The notes under the pieces: generated by a model
Told to the model about the DNA's origin: nothing
The model's input: only the letters and a program-made list of their open reading frames with translations
The model's database searches: none
Assembly: GCF_017303055.1 (NCBI RefSeq)
Contig: NZ_JAEKJT010000004.1
Coordinates: 186,001-250,000, forward strand
DNA length: 64,000 nt
Reading direction: 5' to 3'
DNA from: Halomonas litopenaei
Lineage (GTDB): Bacteria; Pseudomonadota; Gammaproteobacteria; Pseudomonadales; Halomonadaceae
Part shown: piece by piece, positions 56,032 through 64,000 of the stretch
How the letters are laid out: every line of letters begins with the position of its first letter
Numbering within the stretch: the first letter of the stretch is position 1
Made by a program: the position numbers and the translations under genes

Positions 56032-56400
56032 GGCGTCGTCGCTCGCAGCTAGTGGTGGCTCTGATGACCGGGCAACGGCTACCGGCCAGGCTAATGAGGG
56101 AATTCTGCCCCTCGTCCTCCCGCCATCACTTGTCTAATCACGACATCAGCATGCTCGATTCCCCCGGCCATGCTCGTCACGGCAGCGATAGCGTCGCAAC
56201 GGCATCATCTGGTGTCGTCGCCAGACAGCCCTGCTTCGAGCCCTTGTTCCAGACTGCCAGCACGCCACGCCCCACATGCCAGCCACCAGAGGCGTCCATC
56301 GCCCGTGACCTGCACGCGCACTGGGCCGTCACCCAGTACCCATTCGATGAGCAAGGACGACGTTCACCGCGAGCGTCTACCGCATGACCTGGAGAGCAAC
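56032..56400. other. Divergent gbcB-gbcA regulatory region
   Basis: The 369 nt between the divergent starts must carry both promoters. The frame of gbcA stays open upstream to 56170, but GGAGAG just before 56401 and family length support the later start. No certain operator was recognised. Confidence 0.4.
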
Positions 56401-57687
56401 ATGGACCCCATTGCATCACCCCGTCTGGGGGACCCTCTGGAAGAGGCCCGCCACTTCGCCCTGGAAACGGCCATGCATCATCCTCACGGATTTTCGCTGC
56501 CCCAGGCGTTCTACAACGATGACCGCCTGTTCAGACTGGACATGCGAACCATCTTTGAAAGGGAGTGGATCTTTGCCGGGATGAGCTGCGAAATCCCAGC
56601 GAAGGGGCAGTTCATGACCCTGGATATCGGCGACAATCCGATCATTATCGTGCGCGGAGACGGCGGCAGCCTGCATGCCTTCCACAACACCTGTCGCCAT
56701 CGAGGCTCACGCCTGTGCGCCACTCAAAGCGGCAAGGTGGCCAAGCTCGTGTGTCCCTACCATCAGTGGACCTATGAACTCGATGGCCGCCTTCTGTTTG
56801 CCGGCACGGAGATGGGCGCAGACTTTCGCCTGGAAGACCATGGTCTGGCCCCTGTAGCCCTCACCGAAGCCGGTGGCTATCTGTTCGTCAGCCTGGCCAG
56901 CGAGCCACCGGATGCCAGCGATCTCAAGGCCGCCTTTGACAGCTACCTGAGCTTCTACGACATGGAAAATCTCAAGGTGGCGGTTACCACCACCATCGAG
57001 GAACAGGCCAACTGGAAGCTGGTGCTGGAAAACAATCGTGAGTGCTACCACTGCAACGGCTCACATCCTGAGCTGATCAAGACGCTCTACGAATTCGACG
57101 ATACCGAGGACCCACGAGCGACCCCGGAATACCGTGCCCTGGTGGAGCGCAAGCAGCAGGAATGGGACGCGCTCGGCATCCCCTGGAAAATGCGCTGGGC
57201 AGGCGGCAAGCGCAATCGGCTGACCCGCACGCCACTGGTCGAGGGCACAGTGTCGATGACCATGGATGGACGTCCCGCCTGTTCAACGCCGCTGACCCAC
57301 CAGGGAATCGAGGACATGGGGTCACTGCGCCTGCTACATCTGCCCAACAGCTGGAATCACTTTGTCGGCGACCATGCGGCGGTGTTTCGTGTGTTGCCGC
57401 TGGGCCCCCAGCGCACCCAGGTCACGACCAAGTGGCTCGTCCACAAGGACGCGGTGGAAGGCGTCGACTACGATCCCGAGAACCTGCGGCGAGTGTGGGA
57501 TGCGACCAACGCTCAGGACCGTCGCCTTGCCGAGGAAAACCAGCGTGGCATCAACTCACTCGCCTATCGGCCGGGACCTTACTCCCCCACCTACGAATAC
57601 GGCGTGATCGACTTCATCGACTGGTATCGCAGCACCTTGACCAGCAACCTCTCGGACACCCCGGAACTGAGCCTGGTACGCGCATGA
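56401..57687 (+). CDS. gbcA: Glycine betaine demethylase Rieske oxygenase component
   Basis: GbcA demethylates glycine betaine to dimethylglycine, releasing formaldehyde. The 428-residue protein has the Rieske [2Fe-2S] motif CRHRGSRLC ... CPYHQW at about 100-122. Its catalytic domain has the iron ligands in ENNRECYHCNGSHPEL. The C-terminus LAYRPGPYSPTYEYGVIDFIDWYRS is typical of GbcA. The start at 56401 has GGAGAG upstream. It acts with GbcB and feeds the sarcosine oxidase branch through dimethylglycine. Confidence 0.94.
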   Translation: MDPIASPRLGDPLEEARHFALETAMHHPHGFSLPQAFYNDDRLFRLDMRTIFEREWIFAGMSCEIPAKGQFMTLDIGDNPIIIVRGDGGSLHAFHNTCRHRGSRLCATQSGKVAKLVCPYHQWTYELDGRLLFAGTEMGADFRLEDHGLAPVALTEAGGYLFVSLASEPPDASDLKAAFDSYLSFYDMENLKVAVTTTIEEQANWKLVLENNRECYHCNGSHPELIKTLYEFDDTEDPRATPEYRALVERKQQEWDALGIPWKMRWAGGKRNRLTRTPLVEGTVSMTMDGRPACSTPLTHQGIEDMGSLRLLHLPNSWNHFVGDHAAVFRVLPLGPQRTQVTTKWLVHKDAVEGVDYDPENLRRVWDATNAQDRRLAEENQRGINSLAYRPGPYSPTYEYGVIDFIDWYRSTLTSNLSDTPELSLVRA

Positions 57688-57717
57688 TCGAGGTATCCAG
57701 GACCTGACCAGCAGGCG

Positions 57718-57773
57718 GCCTGGCTAAGGCCGCCTGACTAAGGCCATCTGACTAGGGCCGCCTGACTAGGGCC
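57718..57773. repeat. 14-bp tandem repeat, four units
   Basis: Units start at 57718, 57732, 57746 and 57760 (GCCTGACTARGGCC). The array fills the gap between convergent gbcA and the GGDEF-EAL gene and overlaps the latter's stop codon (57766-57768). Each unit contains a GGCC core, and neighbouring units can pair as short hairpins, so it may also help termination. Confidence 0.85.
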
Positions 57774-60700
57774 GTCTGCTGTCCGTCGCCACCAGCGGGA
57801 TAACCTCGCCACTCTCGGCGGCCGTTGGTGGCGTCAGATGTTCACGGCGCAACAGCGCATCAAGCTCACGAAACGGCACCGGTCGCGAGAACAGATAGCC
57901 TTGGAATGTGGCGCAACCCAACTGCTTCAAGGTGTAGCAGTGTCGCGCGGTCTCCACGCCCTCGGCCAACACTTCCAGGTCCAGCTCTCGGGCCAGTGAG
58001 ATAACGCTCCTGCACACGGCAAGGTCTGGCTCGCTATCGAGACAGTGAGCGACGAACCCACGGTCAATCTTGATCTTGTCGATGGGCAGCGACTTCAAGT
58101 AGTCAAAGCTGGAATAGCCGGTACCAAAGTCATCGATCGCAGCCGTCACGCCGCGGCGGGACAATTTTTCCAGGGTCTTGGCCACACCCGGCTTGTCTTC
58201 CAGCAGCATGCCTTCGGTGATTTCCAGCTCCAGCCAGTCCGATGGCAGCTGAATGTCATCCAACGCCTGGCACACACTGGACAGGAAGTCCTCACGGTGG
58301 AATTCCAGTGGCGACAGATTGACCGCCACCCTGCCTGGCGATAAACCCAGCTGTAACAATCGCTTGGCGTCCTGACAGGCTCTACGCAGAATCCAGCGGC
58401 CCAGCTCGATGATCTGGCCCGTTTCTTCCGCCAGAGGAATGAACTCGGCAGGCGATACCCAGCCCAGGTCCGGATGGCACCAGCGCGCCAGTGCCTCAAG
58501 TCCCGTGACACGCCCAGCACCATCCACCTGGGGCTGGTAAAAGACCTGCAACCGCTGCTGGTCCAGCGCCACCCGCAGTGCATTGCGCAGCATGACATGT
58601 CGACCGGAAGCTCCCTCCAGCGTACGCGAGAACAGCTGGCACTGGTTTCGTCCTCGCTGCTTGGCCTGGTACATGGCCAGGTCCGCCTGCTGGATCAACC
58701 GCTGAGAGCTCACCGCCGACTCACTGTCCAGCATCGCAATCCCGATACTCGCGGAGATATGCAGCTGGTGGCCATCCACGCGGAAAGGCTCATGCAACTG
58801 CTCAAGCAGCCGTTCGGCCACCACCACCGCTTCCTCTCGCCCACCAATGTCCACCAGCACCATGACGAATTCATCGCCACCGAGTCGTGCCAGGGTGTCC
58901 GAGCGGCGCTGTCCTCGCCCCAGCCGCTTGGCGACCTGCACCAGCACGCGATCACCGGTTTCATGGCCCAGACCGTCGTTGATCGGCTTGAATGCATCCA
59001 GATCCAGGAACAGCACGGCCAGCCCCTTCTCATGCCTCTGCGCAAGCGCCACATCATGCTCCAGACGGTCTGACAGCAGCAGTCTGTTGGGCAGACCGGT
59101 CAAGGCATCGTGGGTGGCCTGATGGGCCAGCATCTCCTCCTGGGCCTTGCGCTGAGTGACATCGTCGACAATGCCGATGAAGTGGCTGACACCCTCACGA
59201 CTGGCATGTACCGGAGACAGGGTCATGTCATACCAGCGGCAAGCCCCCACGTCCTGCGTTGCCAGCACCGTGACGGAGCCGGCCTGCCGAGTCTTCATCC
59301 AATGACAGATTTCGCCTTCCGTTACCGGGTCAAGTCCCATACGCCGCGCCAGCTCACTGGCCTTGAGGCCGATCAAGTCAGCGTTGCGCGCACCCAGCAT
59401 GCGACACACCGCGGCATTGACGTAGATGACCGGCCCGCCCCTGGCGATGGCATCGAAAATGACCACGCCATTGGTGCTTTCGGTCAGACAGCGCTCCATG
59501 ATCGAGAGCCTGGCCTGCTCCACCTGACGCTGGGTCACGTCGGTGAAGCTCGCAAACAGGCCTGCACAGGCCCCCTCGACCCGAATCTGCTGCAGCCTTA
59601 CCAGGAAGCAGGAGTGCTTGGTATAGCACTCGAACTTGACCGACTGCTGGTGCCCGGACATGACCTCGTCGAAATGCTCATGCAGCTCAGGCGGTGGCGT
59701 ATCGCAGCTCATCAACCGGCAGGCGATGTCACCAAAAGGCTGACCGATGGCAGTGGTTTCCGATGAGCCTGCCGACACCGAGACGGCGCCTACCGATGCT
59801 TGCTGATTCAGGGCACGCTCTGCCGATGCATTCAACTCGGTGACCAGTCCCGAGCGACGTACCTGCAACATGGGATCAGCGCTCAGCCCGAACAGGGAGC
59901 GAAACTCCTGCTCTCTCGCCGCCAGGGACATGGCCTGACGACTGCGGATCTTGGCCAGGGAAATCCACACCATCAATTGGTAAGTCGCGAACAGCCCCAA
60001 TGCCGCCAGCATCGCCGGCAGCAGGACGCCCACCAGCTTTAACGGCAGCGATGCCTGAATACGCAAGGTGCCGCCACCAGACATGGCGATGTCCTCCCGC
60101 ATCAGCCCAGCAAGACGACCGTGCTCTACCCAGACCTCGCCGGGCCTATGCTCCACCAGCATGCTTTCATTCCAGCCGATCAGCGTCATTCTGGCTTCCA
60201 GCCCCTCACTCATGCGATCGAGCCATGGCCCCATACTCACCAACGTCACCAGCCTGGGGCCGAAGCTGCCAAAGCTATTGACCTCCAGCAGGGCGTCTCC
60301 CTCGGCGAGTATCCACCAGCGCATGGGTTCATCACGCCGGCGAGCGAGCCAATCGCGAACCTGAGGCATGTCGAGCAGCTCCGCCAGTCGGCTGTCGGCC
60401 GAGCCTGAGTCAGGACCAAGACGACGCAACACCTTGCCATCCTGCCACCAGACATAGTCGACGATCTCTTCGTGGCCTGAAGACCCTGTCGGTTCAGGCG
60501 ACCCTCCGGCCTGCGTCAGCGGCATACTCCATTCGCTCCAGCCTTCGCTGTAGCGTTCCTGCCATTGCGCAATACGACTCCCGAGGATATCCAGCTGGGA
60601 GGCGAGATTGTCACTGAGACTGCGTGAATAAAGGTGGTATCCCCCAAACGCCACCAGCAGACTGAGACTGGTGCCTATCAGTCCAGCCCACACGGCACGG

Positions 60701-61314
60701 GGAGCAAGAACACGGAAGTTGATCACATCAGGGCGTGGCATCAACAGCAAGATCACCCCGAAAATGATGATCATCAGGGTCCCCAGGGGGCGCGTCTCGA
60801 ACAATAGCTGCCGCCAGCGCGGCACATCCTCGGCATCGCTGATCATCAACAGGGTCAGGCTGCCGCAAGCAATACTCGTCCCGCCGAGGCACTGCAGCAA
60901 CCATCGCTTCCAGCGATCCGAAGACTCAGTCTCCCGACTGTCCTGCCACACCGAAACGGCCAGCAGCATCAGCAGCAGCGAGGACATGCCCGGCTGGGCG
61001 GTCACTCGCCCCGGGTGTTCCCATGCCTGGTCCAGCAGCCATAGCGCCTGGAACAGACCATAGCCAAGCAGCAGCAACGCTGCTCCACGCTTGATGACGC
61101 GACGCTGCTGGATCAGCGCAATGATGCCAGCCGTCGCCAGCAGCGACGCCAGGGCCCCCGAGCGACTGAAGGTCAACAGCTCGAACAGGAACAAGGCTGG
61201 GGATGGAGGCGCAATCAGCGCATGCAGGGCCACCAGCCCACCAAACGTCAGCAACACCACCACCAGCAGCGTGGTCGCCAATCCCGCTCCTTCTTCCTTA
61301 TGCCGATCCATCAT
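57766..61314 (-). CDS. Membrane-anchored PAS-GGDEF-EAL cyclic-di-GMP protein
   Basis: A 1182-residue inner-membrane signalling protein. The N-terminus has several hydrophobic segments (about 10-230). An extracytoplasmic region follows (about 235-430), then another membrane segment (about 430-452) and two PAS-like regions (about 470-600, 610-735). The GGDEF domain has an intact motif LARLGGDEFVMVL near 812. The EAL domain begins LEALARWCHPDLG near 940 and has NLSPLEF, ELEITEGMLL, IDDFGTGYSS, DKIKID and EGVET, so its catalytic residues appear present. Both synthesis and hydrolysis of c-di-GMP are therefore possible. GAGG precedes the start. The signal sensed is unknown. Confidence 0.93.
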   Translation of the reverse strand: MMDRHKEEGAGLATTLLVVVLLTFGGLVALHALIAPPSPALFLFELLTFSRSGALASLLATAGIIALIQQRRVIKRGAALLLLGYGLFQALWLLDQAWEHPGRVTAQPGMSSLLLMLLAVSVWQDSRETESSDRWKRWLLQCLGGTSIACGSLTLLMISDAEDVPRWRQLLFETRPLGTLMIIIFGVILLLMPRPDVINFRVLAPRAVWAGLIGTSLSLLVAFGGYHLYSRSLSDNLASQLDILGSRIAQWQERYSEGWSEWSMPLTQAGGSPEPTGSSGHEEIVDYVWWQDGKVLRRLGPDSGSADSRLAELLDMPQVRDWLARRRDEPMRWWILAEGDALLEVNSFGSFGPRLVTLVSMGPWLDRMSEGLEARMTLIGWNESMLVEHRPGEVWVEHGRLAGLMREDIAMSGGGTLRIQASLPLKLVGVLLPAMLAALGLFATYQLMVWISLAKIRSRQAMSLAAREQEFRSLFGLSADPMLQVRRSGLVTELNASAERALNQQASVGAVSVSAGSSETTAIGQPFGDIACRLMSCDTPPPELHEHFDEVMSGHQQSVKFECYTKHSCFLVRLQQIRVEGACAGLFASFTDVTQRQVEQARLSIMERCLTESTNGVVIFDAIARGGPVIYVNAAVCRMLGARNADLIGLKASELARRMGLDPVTEGEICHWMKTRQAGSVTVLATQDVGACRWYDMTLSPVHASREGVSHFIGIVDDVTQRKAQEEMLAHQATHDALTGLPNRLLLSDRLEHDVALAQRHEKGLAVLFLDLDAFKPINDGLGHETGDRVLVQVAKRLGRGQRRSDTLARLGGDEFVMVLVDIGGREEAVVVAERLLEQLHEPFRVDGHQLHISASIGIAMLDSESAVSSQRLIQQADLAMYQAKQRGRNQCQLFSRTLEGASGRHVMLRNALRVALDQQRLQVFYQPQVDGAGRVTGLEALARWCHPDLGWVSPAEFIPLAEETGQIIELGRWILRRACQDAKRLLQLGLSPGRVAVNLSPLEFHREDFLSSVCQALDDIQLPSDWLELEITEGMLLEDKPGVAKTLEKLSRRGVTAAIDDFGTGYSSFDYLKSLPIDKIKIDRGFVAHCLDSEPDLAVCRSVISLARELDLEVLAEGVETARHCYTLKQLGCATFQGYLFSRPVPFRELDALLRREHLTPPTAAESGEVIPLVATDSRRP

Positions 61315-61737
61315 TCGTCAACCTCGCTCGCGGCTGACTTTCCCGGCGATCCTGCCTGCTGGCTTCCTGCAAACGCCAGCATTATCTGCCATGGCGCCCC
61401 TGCTTCAGCGGATACATAGCTTGCGCGTCGGAAAGTCCATCGTTATTTCTGCCTTTGCTAACTATCCTGCACAAGTTGGTGACGTCGCTCTTGGTAACAA
61501 TATCGTAAACTCATGTAAGAATAATGCTACAAACTTTACAGTCACATCCTACTTAGGGGGAACAACGCCTGACGGCAGTGAGGCCCTATCACCGCGGTCA
61601 TGGAGCGTTTCTGTGAGCCGGCAGTCATGTGGCCAGGAGCATCGAGCGCCTTGCAAGAAGCCATATGCAGGCGAAAAAGGCAGGTAAAAACAGCAGAGAC
61701 AAACAGTAGGTACTCACCATCGGTACAAACAACAGAT
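61315..61737. other. AT-richer intergenic region upstream of the GGDEF-EAL gene
   Basis: The gap is clearly AT-richer than its surroundings between about 61420 and 61560, as expected for a promoter region of the leftward GGDEF-EAL gene. No gene, RNA or certain operator was recognised; the open frames on the plus strand lack ribosome-binding sites. Confidence 0.4.
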
Positions 61738-61766
61738 AAAAAAGAGGGCAGGCCATTGGCCTGCCC
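61738..61766 (-). terminator. Intrinsic terminator of the GntP permease gene
   Basis: On the minus strand GGGCAGGCC pairs with GGCCTGCCC around a 3-nt loop and is followed by TCTTTTTT. It lies 26 nt after the gntP-like stop. Confidence 0.93.
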
Positions 61767-61791
61767 CGTATCGGATCATCGTGACGTGCAG

Positions 61792-63153
61792 TTAGAGCAT
61801 CACCAGTGACAGCAGATAGACCAAGGCCATCGCCGTCACCCCCTGCACCAGGGTCGCCAGGGTCTGGGCGCGATAGGCCAAGCCCACGCTCATCCGACTG
61901 AACTGAGACACTACCCAGAAGAAACTGTCATTGGCATGGGATACTGTCATCGCCCCTGCGCCGATGGCCATGACGGTCAGCACCCGTCCCATGTCACTCT
62001 CGAGACCGAGATCTCCCAGCATCGGGGCCACCAGAGCAGACGTTGTCACCAGCGCCACGGTAGAAGACCCTTGGGCAGACTTGAGTGCCGCGGACACGAT
62101 AAAGGGCATGAAGATGCCAACCCCCAGTGCGGAAAGCGTCTGCCCAAGGTATTCGCCCAGCTCGGTCGCCTTGAGCACCGCACCGAAGGCACCGCCGGCA
62201 CCGGTGATCAGCAGAATTGGCGCGGCAGCGACAATACCTTCACCGATACGCTGGCTAAACTCTTCGATCTTGCTCTCACTCTTGAGCAGCATTGTGGAGA
62301 GCAGCAAACCGATGACCAGGGCAGTCAACGGCTGTCCCAGGAAGCTGAGCACGGTCAGCACATCACCCTCACCGAAGGGAGCCGCCGGCAGGCGCGCCAC
62401 CGAACCGATGCAGATCAGCAGGATCGGGATAAAAATCGGAGCAAACGCCGCCATCGGGCTGGGCAGACGGCCGTAGCTGGCACGCAGCGCCTCCCAATCC
62501 TGATGGTGGTCGCCGTCCTCGAGGGCCGGATTGGCCACGTCCGGCTCGGTATGACGGAAGCGACGCGCCCACAAGGTGCCAGCCAAGGCGGCAACCGCGG
62601 CGACGAAGACCCCCACACCAATCACCAGGCCCAAATTGGCCTCAAGCCCAAGGTTGCCCGCGGCAGCAATCGGACCAGGAGTCGGCGGCACGAAGGTATG
62701 CGTGGCATAAAGCCCTGTTGCCAAAGCGACACTCATGGCAATGGGCGATGTCGTCAACTTGCGGGCCAGGGACTCTTTCAGCGAGTTCAGAATCACGAAT
62801 CCGGAGTCACAGAAGACCGGAACCGAGACGATATAGCCGATAATCGACATGGTCAGCGTCGGAAAGCGATCCCCGAGCTTGGCGATGATCACATCCGCCA
62901 TGGTGATCGCGGCCCCACTCTTTTCCAGAATGATGCCGATGATGGTGCCCAACACAATGACCAGGCCGATATAGCCAAGGATGCCGCCAAAGCCCGATGT
63001 GATCGTGCTGACCACCGAATCGAGTGGCAGCCCGTAGGCAAAGGCCGCGATAAAGGCCGACGCCAACAGCGCCAGAAAAGGGTGAACCTTTAACTTGCTG
63101 GTCGCGATCACGATGAACGCAATCACCAGCAGCAGGATGACAACCAGACTCAT
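61792..63153 (-). CDS. GntP family permease (gluconate/glycerate-type)
   Basis: A 453-residue inner-membrane proton symporter with 12-14 hydrophobic segments. Family motifs are HPFLALLASAFIAAFAYG, GFGGILGYIGLVIVLGTIIGIILEKSG, YIVSVPVFCDSGFVIL, FVPPTPGPIAAAGNLG and SHANDSFFWVVSQFS. GntP members carry gluconate, idonate or glycerate. The CdaR-type regulator gene just upstream points to glycerate or a sugar acid. A gluconate route into the Entner-Doudoroff genes of this window is an alternative. Confidence 0.92.
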   Translation of the reverse strand: MSLVVILLLVIAFIVIATSKLKVHPFLALLASAFIAAFAYGLPLDSVVSTITSGFGGILGYIGLVIVLGTIIGIILEKSGAAITMADVIIAKLGDRFPTLTMSIIGYIVSVPVFCDSGFVILNSLKESLARKLTTSPIAMSVALATGLYATHTFVPPTPGPIAAAGNLGLEANLGLVIGVGVFVAAVAALAGTLWARRFRHTEPDVANPALEDGDHHQDWEALRASYGRLPSPMAAFAPIFIPILLICIGSVARLPAAPFGEGDVLTVLSFLGQPLTALVIGLLLSTMLLKSESKIEEFSQRIGEGIVAAAPILLITGAGGAFGAVLKATELGEYLGQTLSALGVGIFMPFIVSAALKSAQGSSTVALVTTSALVAPMLGDLGLESDMGRVLTVMAIGAGAMTVSHANDSFFWVVSQFSRMSVGLAYRAQTLATLVQGVTAMALVYLLSLVML

Positions 63154-63418
63154 GGCGTCTTTGTCTCTCTATGTGGATGAATGGAAGACACCGCCAGCGG
63201 ACGTGGCAAACGCTCACATCCCGCGACTCACGAGGTGTCCTGCTCCCTGAGGGCCCGGGACCTGCGGAGCTGAGGGGCCTGAGGCCTGACAACGGAAGAT
63301 TTGATCCCAGTGGGCCAGCATTTCCCCGTGGGAGTATGCCTGATCCGGCCGCGGATAACGCCGTCATCTTGCACAAAATCCGCTGAAAATTGACCGCCCA
63401 GGTTGTGCGGATCACCAA

Positions 63419-64000
63419 CTATCCATCATCGATGGACAGCTGAAGTCCCAGGTACAGCTCCACCAGGCCGGTGAAGCGGTGAGGAGAGATGCCGGTGATG
63501 TCGTGGATCCGATCGAGACGATAACGCAAGGTATTGCGGTGTATATGCAGCGCGTCGGCACAGCGACTCAGATTGCCCTGGTGCTTGATCAGGCTGTTCA
63601 GCGTCTTGAGCAAGCGCCCGCCGCTGTCGTTCTGGTGAATCAGGTCAATCGCAGAGCGAAGCTCATGCCCTTGCCACCCATCCGCCAAGGGCGACAGCAG
63701 CACCGGCAGGTGAAGGTCATCGTAGTAGTAGGTCGTTCGCTGCGGGTAGTGCTGCTTGCCGACCTGCAACACCTGCTGGGCACTTTCCACCGACAGGTGC
63801 AGGTCCTTGGGGGCATCGAAGGCCCGCCCTACGGCGACCCTGACATCGTCGATGCCATGCCCCCGCAGTCGTTCCAGCAGGTCATTGATCCGCCGCTGTT
63901 CATCTGCCATGCCCTCCGCGCCGCCGGACGCCCTGCCGCGCCCCCGATTCATCATCGGCCGTGGCTGCTCTGTCGAGCTCTCACCCCTCGAGCGCTCACC
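63419..64000 (-). CDS. CdaR-type sugar diacid regulator (C-terminal part; 5' end outside window)
   Basis: The reading frame is open to the window edge, so about 193 C-terminal residues are visible and the N-terminal sugar-diacid recognition domain is missing. Seen are a GGDEF-like middle segment (DVRVAVGRAFDAPKDLHLSVESAQQVLQVGK) and the PucR-type helix-turn-helix (NLSRCADALHIHRNTLRYRLDRIHDITG). An ATG pair at 63955 lies inside the domain linker and is not the start. CdaR activates glycerate and galactarate/glucarate genes; the downstream GntP permease is its likely target. The 265-nt gap between them shows no clear operator. Confidence 0.85.
   Translation of the reverse strand, partial: GERSRGESSTEQPRPMMNRGRGRASGGAEGMADEQRRINDLLERLRGHGIDDVRVAVGRAFDAPKDLHLSVESAQQVLQVGKQHYPQRTTYYYDDLHLPVLLSPLADGWQGHELRSAIDLIHQNDSGGRLLKTLNSLIKHQGNLSRCADALHIHRNTLRYRLDRIHDITGISPHRFTGLVELYLGLQLSIDDG

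Overview
The window reads as chromosomal DNA of a high-GC, halophilic gammaproteobacterium, most likely a member of the Halomonadaceae (Halomonas/Cobetia-like). The grounds are the ftsB-ispD-ispF-truD-surE-pcm-nlpD-rpoS gene order, a complete Entner-Doudoroff set under a HexR-type regulator, and glycine betaine/sarcosine catabolism genes. This assignment is from protein similarity and gene order recalled from memory; no database was searched. No rRNA, tRNA, CRISPR array, prophage or insertion sequence was seen.

Layout. (1) 1-7039, minus strand: ftsB, ispD, ispF, truD, surE, pcm, a DUF368 (PopT-type) membrane protein, nlpD and the 5' part of rpoS, mostly overlapping by 4 nt. (2) 7314-13160, minus strand: a seven-gene functional-amyloid operon of the Fap type (A-position gene, an extra Gly-rich gene, FapB-, FapC-, FapD-, FapE- and FapF-like), preceded by a textbook sigma-54 promoter and an IHF consensus match. 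A VpsR-like sigma-54 activator gene lies next upstream (14026-15408). (3) 15671-26938: a FemAB-like acyltransferase, then edd-glk-yeaD-frk (plus) and zwf-pgl-eda (minus) with divergent hexR, forming an Entner-Doudoroff block. Related palindromic boxes lie before edd and zwf. (4) 27063-30198: a PhnD/PhnC/PhnE-type ABC importer with a fused double permease. (5) 30909-33802: a bufferin-type RiPP operon: a secreted Cys-rich DUF2282 precursor, a DUF692 multinuclear iron oxidase, a DUF2063 partner with an unusual repeat tail, and DoxX. (6) 33956-36476: a tandem Usp protein and a SulP-STAS permease. (7) 36752-43853, plus strand: an eight-gene run comprising an APH-fold kinase, a YnjBCD-type ABC transporter, two small glycosyl/nucleotidyl-transferase-like proteins, an ECF sigma factor and its zinc-finger partner. 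(8) 44096-45522: two small secreted proteins (DUF302, DUF3047). (9) 45534-57687: glycine betaine to serine catabolism (gbcA, gbcB, a GbdR-type regulator, glyA, soxBDAG, purU). (10) 57766-64000: a GGDEF-EAL protein, a GntP permease and a truncated CdaR-type regulator.

The most interesting parts are the bufferin operon with its His-bearing heptad repeats, and the Fap amyloid operon with a readable sigma-54/IHF/activator control region. In both operons a strong hairpin follows the gene for the abundant product, suggesting stoichiometry control. Short tandem repeats (14-22 and 39 bp units) recur in intergenic gaps and inside several genes across the window.
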